64,000 bases of DNA from Ligustrum vulgare (GCA_963555705.1 OY743190.1:35260929-35324928), one strand, 5' to 3'; numbered from the stretch's first letter, positions 1 through 10,866 are shown. Notes: generated by a model not told the origin, from the letters alone. Program-made: numbers and translations.

Positions 1-110
1 TTAAGAGGGTGGGGGTTCGACCACTCATTAGTTGAGGAGGGGTTCGACCTCCCCTCCCCCCCCCCCATTAAGTTTGGGGGGGGGGGGGGGTTTCAACCCC
101 CTCTTTCAAA
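1..110. repeat. Poly-C / poly-G tract with repeated GGTTCGACC motifs
   Basis: Three loose repeats of the form GGGGTTCGACC lie side by side. A run of about 13 C is followed by ATTAAGTTT and then a run of about 17 G, so the two runs can pair as a long hairpin, and each could form an i-motif or a G-quadruplex. Homopolymer lengths may be affected by sequencing error. No gene is visible. Confidence 0.6.
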
Positions 111-1019
111 GGTAAGGTAATGTTTTTTTATTCTTATTCTTATTTAATGATCGTTGTTATAATATTAAATATGTTATATTATGTTATTATATATAATAAT
201 ATAATATAATAAGGTTTATATTATTATGTCATGATTATGATTATTATTTTTAAGTAGGGAAATTAGATTAATTTCGTTATGAGGTATAATAAAGAAAATC
301 AACCCCTTGAAATTTGGGTTATCCTAATAATTATTTCAGTTAAATATTTTGTAAGGAAATTGTCCATTAATTTTGTTGAACCCTAATTTATATTTTGTAG
401 TTGAAGTATAATATAGTATCACATAACTAAATTATAGTTTTTATGTATGATAAGTATGGAGTGATGATCATTCTAGTTCGACTCCAAGCGAATATTAGTG
501 GTGCAAAATATTGAATAATAAAGTCGTAAAATGTATACCCAAGGAGTGAGGTGAATAACAATTAAACTAAAATGTAAAACAGTAGTATTAATATTATTAT
601 GTGCTCTTATGTGACTATATGAGGTAGATTATTGGTGCAATATACCTGGAATATGATATGGAAAATATCTGTATACAGAGAAAGCATGTGAGACATGATT
701 TGATGATATGATGTGTTATTAATGCACATGAATATCATTGGAATGCCACAATATGTGATTATATCACGTAAAATTGGTGCATGAAAATATGTTGTACATT
801 GTGTGGACTTAGAAGAAGTCCTTCATAAATAGTAAAGTAAGAAATAAAGAGTATATGGACAGATATGGACAGATAATGATGTGGATGATAGTAGAATCAC
901 CCTACGAGTGTACCTTACTTACTTCGCGTCTAGATATACACACCAGCTTGAGGCTCCCTGAGGTCATTAAGGGTAAGAGAGGATGGGATGTTGGCGATCT
1001 GGTGCCAGTATAAGGGTAG
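111..1019. other. AT-rich sequence without genes, left half of an interrupted LTR-like region
   Basis: I see no open reading frame or RNA gene here. The stretch runs directly into the insertion site of the retrotransposon at 1025. The sequence resuming at 7754 looks like the other half of the same target sequence, which may be an LTR of a chromovirus. Confidence 0.35.
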
Positions 1020-1024
1020 TGTTG

Positions 1025-2699
1025 TGATAAGTGTATTTTATACACTTATTTATACGTCTAAATTAGAATAATTTATTGTCATTTTAGAGTATATGCTATT
1101 TAATTTATGTTTATTTGTTTACTTTGTAGAAAATATCCCAAAATGCGAAGAATGAAGTAATTGATGAGAAAAATGCATAATTGGATGCTAATTGGAGCTA
1201 AAATGAGCAATTGATAAGTTTGTGACGTCAACCGGAAAGATGCAATGTGCCGAAGTAAAGGAATAAGAAGTTGGAGGATCCAGTTGAAGGAATTGAGAGT
1301 TGAAACGAGCGAATTGAGAAGATTCCAAAGTATGGGGACTATATTGTTGCAATTGGAAGTTGAAGGACTGAAGAGCAAATTAAACATGAGGGACCAACTT
1401 GAAAATATCCAATGATTGATTTGGATAATAAGAAGATACTTTGAGGATTTTTTAGGAGTCAATTGGATGCAAGTAGAAGTCAAAAAGGAATGGAATATGA
1501 TAATAATATTACCATAAAATTGATTCCAATCCTAGAAGATTCTGGACAAAATTCTAGTCGGACTTTGAGACTTATTTTGGGATAGTAAACGTTCGAATTG
1601 GGAAAATCCTGTTTCAGGAAGAATTATAGCCCTTTACGTTATATTTCCAAATAACTTTGAATCACATTAATCGGATAAGGAAAGAGAAAGATATGGTCAA
1701 AATACTGAACGCTGTGCAGATACCAAAAAAGACTCGCGCGCGGATTTGATGAATTTCTTTCCTTCTTCAACTTGATCTCTTCACCAACTATAAATAAAAC
1801 CTCTTTGCACGAAAATCAGAGCTTTGCCTCTCCAAAGAACGAGCCACAACTGAGAATTCAACATCAAATCCTTGGAGATTCCAACATCGCAGAGGGGCGT
1901 GAATTGAAAACAATTGAAGAATTGATAATTGGTGCAATCTTTCCATTCTTTATATTATTTTTCAATGACCGTTTATTTTTACTGTTTTTGTTCTTTCATG
2001 ATGATGTGTAACTAATTTTAACGTTGGGATGAACGATGTAGCCTAGTTAATTATTTTAATGCCATATTCCTTGTTTTAACGCTTTAATGCATGAGTTGAT
2101 TTATTATTGCGTTTAATGCGTGAATGAACTGGCCACTTATTCATGATTTCATGTGTTATTTCCATAATCCGAGAGGTGAGTTAATAACATAGATCTAGGT
2201 AATAAATCCGGTAATTGAACGAGAGATAGAGATATACTCTTGTAATTATTGCGGTCGTGTGTGCATTCTTGTGTGTAATGCATCTAGTTAAGGAATATTC
2301 GGACCCGCTGTAGAGATACAATGTTGACTTATTTAGGTAGGATTGATTTAAACTCGAGAGAGGAATCTCAATTTAAATTAGTGAATTCGACCGAACACAC
2401 AAATAGGAAATAAAACTGGAATTGGAATTGATTTAATTAGCTATGTGAATTCGTAAATCCCAACTACTTTACAATCTTATTTGAAAACAAAACAATTTAA
2501 CAATTCTTTTTAATTCATTAGTTCCATTTCTTAATTCTAGATTTTTATTCTTAAAACGATTTTCATTTGTTCAAATAAAGTTAAGAACTGAAATATTTCG
2601 GTAATTAATAGCAGTCTTCGTGGGAACGATAATCCGGGCTCTAATGTCCACTTTATTACTTGATTGCGATATCGTACACTTGCGATTTCAAACACAACA
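1025..2699 (+). repeat. 5' LTR of element 1
   Basis: About 1675 bp, starting TGATAAGTG and ending ACAACA. The first bases form a perfect 9-bp hairpin (ATAAGTGTA / TACACTTAT). A TATA-like ACTATAAATAAAACC lies near 1787. The distal part holds the motif TCCACTTTATTACTTG shared with the LTRs at 20727 and 38902. ORFs inside the LTR occur on both strands and in both copies and are not genes. Confidence 0.93.
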
Positions 2700-2705
2700 A
2701 GTTTT

Positions 2706-2721
2706 TGGCGCCGTTGCCGGG
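2706..2721 (+). other. Primer binding site for tRNA-Asp
   Basis: TGGCGCCGTTGCCGGG is complementary to the 3' end of plant tRNA-Asp including the CCA. It lies six bases after the 5' LTR, as expected for the minus-strand primer of an Athila-like retrotransposon. Confidence 0.88.
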
Positions 2722-2902
2722 AACTGTTTTTATATTAATATCGATACCAATTAGTTCTTGCTTTAGTTTGAATTTGTATTTGTATTTTTTTTTTTAAATT
2801 TTTTTTTAATTATTTTTTGAGTTTTTTTTTTTTTAAAGTTGGGAATTGTCTCCTTCTCAGGTATTGAATGAATATTGAGATAGGTGGAGGCAACACACCA
2901 AG

Positions 2903-4036
2903 ATGGCAGCAAACCTTTATCAATGGCTTCATGATCAAGTTGCAGTTCAAACTTATCAGATTTGTGACTTCTGCTGTGAAAATCATGTCATCCAAGATTG
3001 TCCTTTCGCACATCAGGCTCAACCAGAGATTGATCAAGATAATTATTGGGGAAATAGTCAGATGCAGCAGAGGAGTTCATATTTTCAAGCTTATAATCCT
3101 TACTGGAACGGGCAGCTAAGTTTCTCGGGGTCAAATAATCAGAGTATCCATAGCCTGCAATTTTTCCAACAGCAACAACAACAGCAAAGTGATCGCAACA
3201 GAGATTTATTATTACAGTTGCTAGAAGATCAACAAGAAAATTTTCAAGAACTGCAGACAGATTTTCACTATCAGCAAGTTGGGAAACAACAGGTCAAAGA
3301 ATGTATATCCAATGAAGATTTGCTACAACAGTTACTCCAAGATCAACGGGCTGAATTGAATGAAATGAGAGATCAGATGGAGCAGTTGGCAGTTAGCAGA
3401 ACAGAAAGACCACCAGAGGAGTGTCCACCAATACATGCAGTTCAAGCTGAAACTGAAGATTTTGAAAATGAAGATTTGATAAATCAGGAATTGCAAAAAC
3501 AACAAGCTGAAATTAAGAAGTTGATGGAGCAGTGGACAGTAAGCATGACCAAGAGTCAGCCATTGCCATTACCAAAAATTCAGGTGCAAAGATCAGAGGA
3601 GCCAGAAAAATTGGTTGAAACAGTTGAAGAAAAAGAAGAAGAACTTGAAAGAGTGGATCAACCAGAAGAAAATAGCTGCCATGAAGAAATCTTTGTCCAA
3701 TTGTCAACAATGCAGAATCAGGACATCGAGCTCGAGGAGACTTCAATCAAAGAGGAAGAACAAATGAAGAAAGAGGAGTTAATCACAGAAAAGCAGACAC
3801 TTAAGGGCGCCGAAATTGCAATGCAATCCTCCAAATTCAATGATTGGGCAAGAATTGATTTAATCATTGGTGATGAAGAAATAATTGAAGTCTACATTTT
3901 GAAAGTTGAATCGAGTGGAGATGTTAACACTTATGACATGGGCAAGGTACAATTTTTGAGCTTAAATGTACCATGGAGCAAATTTGACCGTCACAAACAA
4001 AGACGATCATCAAAAGCTCTCTTTAAAGTTCATTGA
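2903..4036 (+). CDS. Gag-derived ORF of non-autonomous retrotransposon element 1
   Basis: An uninterrupted 377-codon ORF, the only one in the element. Residues 22-34 (CDFCCENHVIQDC) form a zinc-knuckle-like CX2CX3HX4C box, followed by a Tyr/Asn-rich stretch (AYNPYWNG) and a poly-Gln run, like the C-terminal part of Athila-type gag. The middle (about 90-290) is a Glu/Gln-rich predicted coiled coil with repeated LLQQLL..Q units. The last about 70 residues form a conserved block (DLIIGDEEIIEVYILK ... HKQRRSSKALFKV) that recurs in the diverged element at 22531. No protease or polymerase motifs follow. It is probably an RNA- or capsid-binding protein acting in trans with a partner's Gag; the function of the C-terminal block is unknown. 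The start is the first ATG, 184 bp after the PBS. Confidence 0.72.
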   Translation: MAANLYQWLHDQVAVQTYQICDFCCENHVIQDCPFAHQAQPEIDQDNYWGNSQMQQRSSYFQAYNPYWNGQLSFSGSNNQSIHSLQFFQQQQQQQSDRNRDLLLQLLEDQQENFQELQTDFHYQQVGKQQVKECISNEDLLQQLLQDQRAELNEMRDQMEQLAVSRTERPPEECPPIHAVQAETEDFENEDLINQELQKQQAEIKKLMEQWTVSMTKSQPLPLPKIQVQRSEEPEKLVETVEEKEEELERVDQPEENSCHEEIFVQLSTMQNQDIELEETSIKEEEQMKKEELITEKQTLKGAEIAMQSSKFNDWARIDLIIGDEEIIEVYILKVESSGDVNTYDMGKVQFLSLNVPWSKFDRHKQRRSSKALFKVH

Positions 4037-4039
4037 AAA

Positions 4040-4110
4040 ATCAGGTAAAAAGTCGGGCTTTAGACTTAAAACGGAGCGCTTATTGGGGGGCAACCCAATT
4101 TCTACCCTTT
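4040..4110 (+). promoter_or_regulatory. Conserved non-coding motif after the gag-like ORF (element 1)
   Basis: Just after the stop codon a short hairpin (AAGTC ... GACTT) is followed by GAGCGCTTATTGGGGGGCAA and CCCAAT, where ATTGGG and CCCAAT can pair. The same arrangement follows the related ORF of the element at 20727 (GCGCTTGTTAGGAGGCAACC). From what I know of plant Athila/Tat elements, a GCGCTT..GGGAGGCAACCCA motif is common after the coding region. Its role is unknown. Confidence 0.6.
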
Positions 4111-5170
4111 TATTTATTACGCTTTCAGTATTTATTTATTTTATGTTTTTACATTAGATGTATGCATTTATGGTGTACTTGTTAGGTTGACTTGCAACAA
4201 TGCATTTTAGTATGCATCTGTAGGAATTAGAGAACTACACAACATAGTTACATTATTTTGCATGTTTAGGTTTGTTTTGATAATTATGCAATTTTTAGTA
4301 GTTTAGGTATTCATCATCATCCCAAGCACACACATACACATGATTAGAACTTGGATAGTTTCTTATTGGTGTTCATGTCCTCTAAAGTCATTCATCTTTT
4401 GTTTGCAAGGAACACATCAATCAAAACACTTCAAACAAAGTTTGGCAAGACAAAATTAGGGTCAAGTTCATCCAAATACATTGCCATTGGAAGCTTCAAG
4501 GCTACAAAACATCTCCAATGCACCTGGGAAGTTCTCGTTCTCTCTCCTTTGTCTTGTTTTACATTTTTAAATATTTTTGACAAACATTGAGGACAATGTG
4601 TCTTTCTAGTTTGGGACTGGGAAATATCATTCATGCAAAATGCTCCCATATTCACGCTATTCATTCTATGTTCTCATTCTATTTTTATTGGGATTAAAAA
4701 AAAAAATTGAAAAAGTTTTTTTGAAAAATTGTGTCGACTTATTTATTGCCTAGGATATAGTATGAATCAATTTGTGCATATGCTTGAAAATTGGACAAAA
4801 TGAAAGCATGAACTTATTTTGAACTAGTTATGTTTTGCTAGATTCCATATTTATTGCGCACATAGCCAGTGTTGGATAATTGCTTGTGTAAGGGATTTTG
4901 TTTAATACATGTGGGGCAAATTTATGCAATTTGAACTTAGGAATGACTTGAAAATCCATGAACTTAGATCATAAGATATCCCACCCCTAAATTAGAACCA
5001 ATCATGCTAAAAGGCAAGTTTGGGGGTAAAATGGTTGGAATTTGTGTGTATTGACGGGTTGGAGGTCTGTGGTTCTTGGTTTTGCACTTTAGTCATTGCA
5101 GTTTGGTCAACGGGTATAAACCATTTCCAGCATAAAAACAGAAAAATGCTGAAGGTCTTATTCCGCTCTT
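4111..5170 (+). other. Non-coding interior of element 1
   Basis: No ORF with recognisable similarity. The stretch is AT-rich and occupies the place of pol and the env-like region in full-length relatives. Confidence 0.6.
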
Positions 5171-5175
5171 CAAAT

Positions 5176-5455
5176 GCCTTTTTGACTCGAGTAAGTAAGT
5201 CTGAGGGGTCTTTCAAACCTGGTACCATAAAGCCAACTGGCTTGGGAGTCATCGACCTAAAGCTCGCTACAGGGGTCAATTAGAAAGCAACTACGGAGAG
5301 TGGACTTACACATAAGACATTATAACATCTTTAACTTTTCTGTTTAAGCCTTTATGACTCGGGCAAGTACGTCTGAGGGGTTCTTTGAACCTGGTACCCT
5401 AAAGCCGTCTGGTTTGGGAGTTTCCGATCTGAAAGCCCGCTACAGGGGTCATATA
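5176..5455 (+). repeat. Duplicated hairpin-bearing motif near the 3' end of element 1
   Basis: Two copies of an about 105-bp unit (5176-5282 and 5348-5455) share ACTCG.GYAAGTANGTCTGAGG, CCTGGTACC, GGTTTGGGAG or GGCTTGGGAG, and CGCTACAGGGGTCA. Each holds a 5-bp hairpin with a 4-nt loop (AAGCC-AACT-GGCTT in copy 1; AAGCC-GTCT-GGTTT in copy 2). The related element at 20727 has the same pair of units with compensatory changes in the stem, which suggests a selected RNA structure. Confidence 0.7.
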
Positions 5456-6039
5456 GAAAGCCCGTATGAAAAGTTCTGCACAAAAATGGTAAAAGACAGG
5501 GACAATTAAAAGAAAAAGTCGTCCATAAAAAAATATTATTGCATGGTATAAGCTTTGTTGACTGAGCTGTGGTGGTTGATGTTTTAGAATTGGGGACTGC
5601 TTTCTTTTGATTTGTTGTGCATGCATATTTCTGATTCTGACTGCCTCGTGTGGAAAAAGCAATGAAAAATGTTGAGAACCCACATTGTTAAAAATTCGGG
5701 ATGTGAGAGAAAAGCAGAAAGTGGTGATCATTCATGAGCGTTGAAAGGAATTTTATTAAAAATCATAGATTGACAACATGGGATTCGGGCTGGATTATGC
5801 ATAATGAGCCACACAGTGTTGAGTATATCTTTTGCACAAGTATGCGTTTGACATTGGCTATTCACACACACACTAAAAAATCTGGCATGATATAACTAGA
5901 AATTATTTTGCATTGTTGTTCATAACTCTTGCTGAAGCTTGAATTGATTTGGACTATGGAGGCATATGGTGAACATACTGACACAACAAAAATAATTGCA
6001 CGTTGTTATTTTAATTTGTTAGTTTAGTTTACACTATTC

Positions 6040-6072
6040 GAGGACGAACAATAATTCTAGTTTGGGGGTATT
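6040..6072 (+). other. Polypurine tract region of element 1
   Basis: TCGAGGACGAACAATAATTC is followed by TAGTTTGGGGGTAT immediately before the 3' LTR. The G-rich run is the likely plus-strand primer. The same string precedes the 3' LTR of the element at 20727. Confidence 0.75.
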
Positions 6073-7748
6073 TGATAAGTGTATTTTATACACTTATTTA
6101 TACGTCTAAATTAGAATAATTTATTGTAGTTTTAGAGTATATGCTATTTAATTTATGTTTATTTGTTTACTTTGTAGAAAATATCCCAAAATGCGAAGAA
6201 TGAAGTAATTGATGAGAAAAATGCATAATTGGATGCTAATTGGAGCTAAAATGAGCAATTGATAAGTTTGTGACGTCAACCGGAAAGATGCAATGTGCCG
6301 AAGTAAAGGAATAAGAAGTTGGAGGATCCAGTTGAAGGAATTGAGAGTTGAAACGAGCGAATTGAGAAGATTCCAAAGTATGGGGACTATATTGTTGCAA
6401 TTAGAAGTTGAAGGACTGAAGAGCAAATTAAACATGAGGGACCAACTTGAAAATATCCAATGATTGATTTGGATAATAAGAAGATGCTTTGAGGATTTTT
6501 TAGGAGTCAATTGGATGCAAGTAGAAGTCAAAAAGGAATGGAATATGATAATAATATTACCATAAAATTGATTCCAATCCTAGAAGATTCTGGACAGAAT
6601 TCTAGTCGGACTTTGAGACTTATTTTGGGATAGTAAACGTTCGAATTGGGAAAATCCTGTTTCAGGAAGAATTATAGCCCTTTACGTTATATTTCCAAAT
6701 AACTTTGAATCACATTAATCGGATAAGGAAAGAGAAAGATATGGTCGAAATACTGAACACTGTGCAGATACCAAAAAAGACTCGCGCGCGGATTTGATGA
6801 ATTTCTTTCCTTCTTCAACTTGATCTCTTCACCAACTATAAATACAACCTCTTTGCACGAAAATCAGAGCTTTTCCTCTCCAAAGAACGAGCCACAACTG
6901 AGAATTCAACATCAAATCCTTGGAGATTCCAACATCGCAGAGGGGCGTGAATTGAAAACAATTGAAGAATTGATAATTGGTGCAATCTTTCCATTCTTTA
7001 TATTGTTTTTCAATGAACGTTTATTTTTACTGTTTTTTTTTATTTCATGATGATGTGTAACTAATTTTAATGTTGGGATGAACGATGTAGCCTAGTTAAT
7101 TATTTTAATGCCATATTCCTTGTTTTAACGCTTTAATGCATGTGTTGATTTATTATTGCGTTTAATGCGTGAATGAACTGGCCACTTATTCATGATTTCA
7201 TGTGTTATTTCCATAATCCGAGAGGTGAGTTAATAACATAGATCTAGGTAATAAATTCGGTAATTGAACGAGAGATAGAGATATACTCTTGTAATTATTG
7301 CGGTCGTGTGTGAATTCTTGTGTGTAATGCATCTAGTTAAGGAATATTCGGACCCGCTGTAGAGATACAAGGTTGACTTATTTAGGTAGGATTGATTTAA
7401 ACTCGAGAGAGGAATCTCAATTTAAATTAGTGAATTCGACCGAACACACAAATAGGAAATAAAACTGGAATTGAAATTGATTTAATTAGCTATGTGAATT
7501 CGTGAATCCCAACTACTTTACAATCTTATTTGAAAACAAAACAATTTAACAATTCTTTTTAATTCATTAGTTCCATTTCTTAATTCTAGATTTTTATTCT
7601 TAAAACGATTTTCATTTGTTCAAATAAAGTTAAGAACTGAAATATTTCGGTAATTAATAGCAGTCTTCGTGGGAACGATAATCCGGGCTCTAATGTCCAC
7701 TTTATTACTTGATTGCGATATCGTACACTTGCGATTTCAAACACAACA
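6073..7748 (+). repeat. 3' LTR of element 1
   Basis: About 1676 bp, almost identical to 1025-2699 with scattered single-base differences. It ends ACAACA at 7748 and is followed by the target duplication TGTTG. Confidence 0.93.
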
Positions 7749-7753
7749 TGTTG

Positions 7754-8220
7754 GGAGGTCTCTTGGTGGCTTTGGGAATGTAGATCGGCATGCCAAGAGC
7801 CTATATAATAGGTCAGGCCTAATTGATATAATATAATTCTCGGTGCAGTATCTTGAGTCTTGGTGGGCGATGATGGATACAAACTGTGGAGTCTTGAGTC
7901 TCAGTGGACGATGCAAGGCCACAGGCACTATAAATCGCATATTATCGGCTATGTTGATATTTGAGTTCATATGGTACAATATAGTGGGATTAGGGCCAAA
8001 GTAGGAAATGTGGATAAGTTGAGATAGCGAGAAGGTGTGAAGTTTAAGAATGAGATCATTGTAAGAAAGTGAATCGAAACTCATGTGCATGATCATGTAT
8101 ATGTTACTTGCTGAGCATTAGCTCATGTAGTTTTGCCTTGTAGGTACATGACAATGTTTGAATTGGAGGTTGGTATCAGCTCTCAAATGATGAGACGATT
8201 GTGTACTAAGTTCATGACCG
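7754..8220 (+). repeat. LTR-like remnant of a Ty3/gypsy element (target of element 1)
   Basis: The segment includes TTACTTGCTGAGCATTAGCT followed by CATGTAG...TTGTAGGTAC. I associate this TACTGAG...CTCA...TAGGTAC arrangement with the distal LTR of plant chromoviruses. No coding sequence. The identification is a memory-based pattern match and tentative. Confidence 0.35.
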
Positions 8221-8339
8221 TAGTTCACGAGCCACTCACCATGGAAACCCGAAAAAGGTCCAACTATTTTTAACTCAAACCTGACGCGCCTTGACGTTCT
8301 GAATATGCCTGTGGTCTCCGTTTTTCCAAAAGATTAATC

Positions 8340-8817
8340 CTTTGGCCGGAATATGCATTTTTCAGTTCGACTGCCTCTTCACTTTTTTGGCTAATACCGC
8401 CACTACAGTCGCTAGATCGGCACCAAATTTTAGAAGAGTCTTCTCCTCGGTAAGCCTATTAGGTGGTGGTCATCGATCATTGATTAGAGGTCTAGATCGG
8501 TTGGAATCTCCAATTTTTAGTCCGGTCAGATTTTGAAAAAACTGGATAGATATCGGCTTCAGATTTTTGCCCATTTTTAGCTTGTTTTCCGGTCATTTTT
8601 AGCTCAATTTCTTACCAAAAATCATCGCCAGCCAAGCTTTGATACCACTTACAGGGACCGTGGATATCAATTTTCCCAATCCTAAGCCCAAACCCCCATG
8701 CCCAAGTGAGGTTTCAATCCAAAATCATTTGGTAATGAGTGGAGTAACTTACTTGGGTTTTATGATGTTTTGTTCTCTTATTCACAATCGATGCGGGATA
8801 TTTTTGTATACCCAACA
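8340..8817 (-). mobile_element. Ty1/copia-like LTR plus primer binding site, fragment
   Basis: Read on the minus strand, a short LTR-like segment starts TGTTGGGTATACAAAAATAT at 8817 and runs to about 8652. It is followed by TGGTATCAAAGC (8637-8648), one mismatch from the initiator tRNA-Met PBS used by plant copia elements. The about 300 bp beyond (8340-8636) has the phase of a leader with repeated CCGGTCAG/CCGGTCAT motifs. No gag-pol follows, so this is a fragment or a TRIM-like element. The exact LTR end is uncertain. Confidence 0.45.
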
Positions 8818-10040
8818 ATATTAATTATTTGAAAAAATCCTAAACTTCTTGCCGGACTCCACAAACGGGTTCTCGAGTGAAGTAGAATCCTTATTCCAAC
8901 TCCAGACTCCTGACTTTGTTAAACTTGGATCACTAACAACTTGTGCAAGCCTCTTTCAACTACTTCCTCAGAGACGAACCCCTTGGTGATGAATTTCTGG
9001 AATGGAGGAAAAAGGAGCCTAAACAAGGGGATGTGCTCCCTAAACAACTTGTTGTTGCATTGCAACTAGGGTATTAAATCATTTTACAGAATGCGACTTT
9101 ATTTGTGGAAAAAACAAGAGGGGAGAACTGAAAACATATTCCTTGTGAAAACACCCCACTCCAACCCCTATCATTTGCAGATGCACTGCACCAATTTTTA
9201 CTATGTTCCCGAATTTAGGTGTTCTTTTTATCTTATTTAAATATTCTGATTTTTTCCCAAAATGTTATCCAGATTTTGGGTGTGATTCACGACTCTCAAA
9301 GGTTCTTTCTTCTTGTGTGGTTATGTAGGAGAGATGGTAGGATTAAGCATTAGTGGTGCGGTGGGGTGGGGACTTTTAATTTTCATTTTCCGTTTTCATG
9401 AACTTGCATCTTTCATGATTTTCGAGAAAAAAATTTAGATCCTAAGATTTAAGAATATAACACACATTCACATTCCTTCAGTGAAGATTATATTTGTAAA
9501 ATGAATGTGGTATAATTATAAAATTTATATTTTAATAAATATATATATATAATATGGGGTGATTAATAAAATTAGTGGTATCAATATAATTATCCTTTTA
9601 AAAATAAGTTTAAGGTTTGCGTGATAATTAACTTTAAATATTACTCACACCCCAAATTCACACACCCACCATGCCCCATCCCAATTAATTTCAAACCACT
9701 TCACCCAATTAATTAAATTCCCCCCTCTTCTTTGCTCACATTCCGCAAAAAGAAAAAAAAAATTGTATGAAGTTTTCTTATTAGTTTGATTTATTGAATT
9801 TCCCATTTTTCATTAACAAAAAGCAAATTTAATAGCATGAGTTTTCAAAATGAGATCTGTATTTTATTTTTAATTTTAATTTCTTGACTTCTTTATTATT
9901 TTCATAAATCTAGCTACATATGTTCGATCTACTTCATGCGGTCGTGAAGTTGCCATCTGGTTTGTTTGTTGATGGTGCAGGTTTAGTGTTTGTTGTTGAC
10001 TGAGGGTGGGGGGTGAGGTGACAGTGATTTGTTGATGATT
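8818..10040. other. Intergenic, no recognised feature
   Basis: AT-rich sequence on both strands. No convincing coding potential, RNA gene or terminal repeats were seen. Confidence 0.5.
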
Positions 10041-10044
10041 GCAG

Positions 10045-10300
10045 TGGTCACATATTCATTTACACATATCACATATCGCAAGTCATAACGTATAGGTCAC
10101 ATCACAAGTCATATGTCACCTTTCACGTATCGCGGATCACATGCACAAGTCTTTGTGCACCGATAACATGCTATTATAGATTCAAATCCACATGTCACAA
10201 TTCATATGTTGCAAGTCACAAGTAACAGTTCACATGTCACAAGCCATAGTCCATAGGTCATAGATCTAAAAGAATTGGTCACATGTCATTGTATCAATAT
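10045..10300. repeat. Degenerate minisatellite based on CACATGTCACAAGTCA
   Basis: Short degenerate units such as TCACATATCGCAAGTCAT, TCACATGTCACAATTCAT and TCACATGTCACAAGCCAT recur for about 250 bp with irregular spacing of roughly 15-20 bp. No coding function is apparent. Confidence 0.5.
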
Positions 10301-10686
10301 GACACGCAAGTATTTAAATTATTCTCTTTGATTGATCTTCAAAATTTTTAAAATTGGAGTCCTATTTGGAATAAAAAGACCTACAATTGTATGCTTGATT
10401 GTATGATGATTATTATTAAAATCTACTTTATATATACCAAATTCTTGTGTGTCGAAATTTCTATTTATGTGTGGTGGTAAATTGACAGTAGTTATTGGTA
10501 CTCATGGTGATGCATCGGAGATGATGGTGGTTGTGATGGTGCTTCGGAGATGATTGTTGCTGTTATTGTTGTTTGTTGTTCTAGTGGGGGTGGTGGTGTG
10601 TTGGAGGCCATGGTGATGCGTGTTACAATAATAAGGGTTCCCAAATATGCACAATAGCGGGAGCGCAATAATAAAACCAACAATAA

Positions 10687-10862
10687 GCCCTTGTTTGGCC
10701 CTCATTTTTTAGGTAAAATTTTGGTTTTGAATAGTATTTGTGGAAGAATGTAGGGTTAAAAATTGTTTGAAAAATCAAAAATTGTGGGCTTGACTAAGAT
10801 GGATGGTTAAGATTGAGTGTTGAATAAATTTAATTTGTAAAAAATGGGGGCCAAACAGGGGC
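10687..10862. mobile_element. PIF/Harbinger (Tourist-like) MITE
   Basis: A 176-bp element with about 25-bp terminal inverted repeats (left GCCCTTGTTTGGCCCTCATT, right reads TGGGGGCCAAACAGGGGC) is flanked by the 3-bp duplication TAA at 10684-10686 and 10863-10865. The GTTTGGCC core and TAA target fit Tourist/Harbinger MITEs. No ORF. Confidence 0.82.
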
Positions 10863-10866
10863 TAAA

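Larger units (their letters stand above)
1025..7748 (+). mobile_element. Complete non-autonomous Ty3/gypsy-type LTR retrotransposon (element 1, Athila/Tat-like)
   Basis: Two near-identical LTRs (1025-2699 and 6073-7748) start with TGATAAGTG, end in ACAACA and are flanked by a perfect 5-bp target duplication, TGTTG, at 1020-1024 and 7749-7753. A tRNA-Asp primer binding site follows the 5' LTR and a G-rich polypurine tract precedes the 3' LTR. The 3.4-kb interior holds one ORF (2903-4036) related to the C-terminal part of an Athila-like gag. It has no protease, reverse transcriptase or integrase, so it must be mobilised by another element. The few LTR differences point to a recent insertion. 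The interior also carries conserved non-coding hairpins. Assignment to the Athila/Tat side of Ty3/gypsy rests on the PBS and gag motifs. Confidence 0.93.

Noticed and set aside
1100..1483. Minus-strand 127-codon open frame repeated at 6148-6531
   Set aside because: It lies inside both LTRs of element 1, antisense, with no recognisable domain; it is conserved only because the LTRs are near-identical.
10492..10705. His/Thr/Asn-rich minus-strand frames
   Set aside because: Composition reflects a GGTGGTGATG-type low-complexity stretch; two overlapping frames are equally open and neither resembles a protein family.
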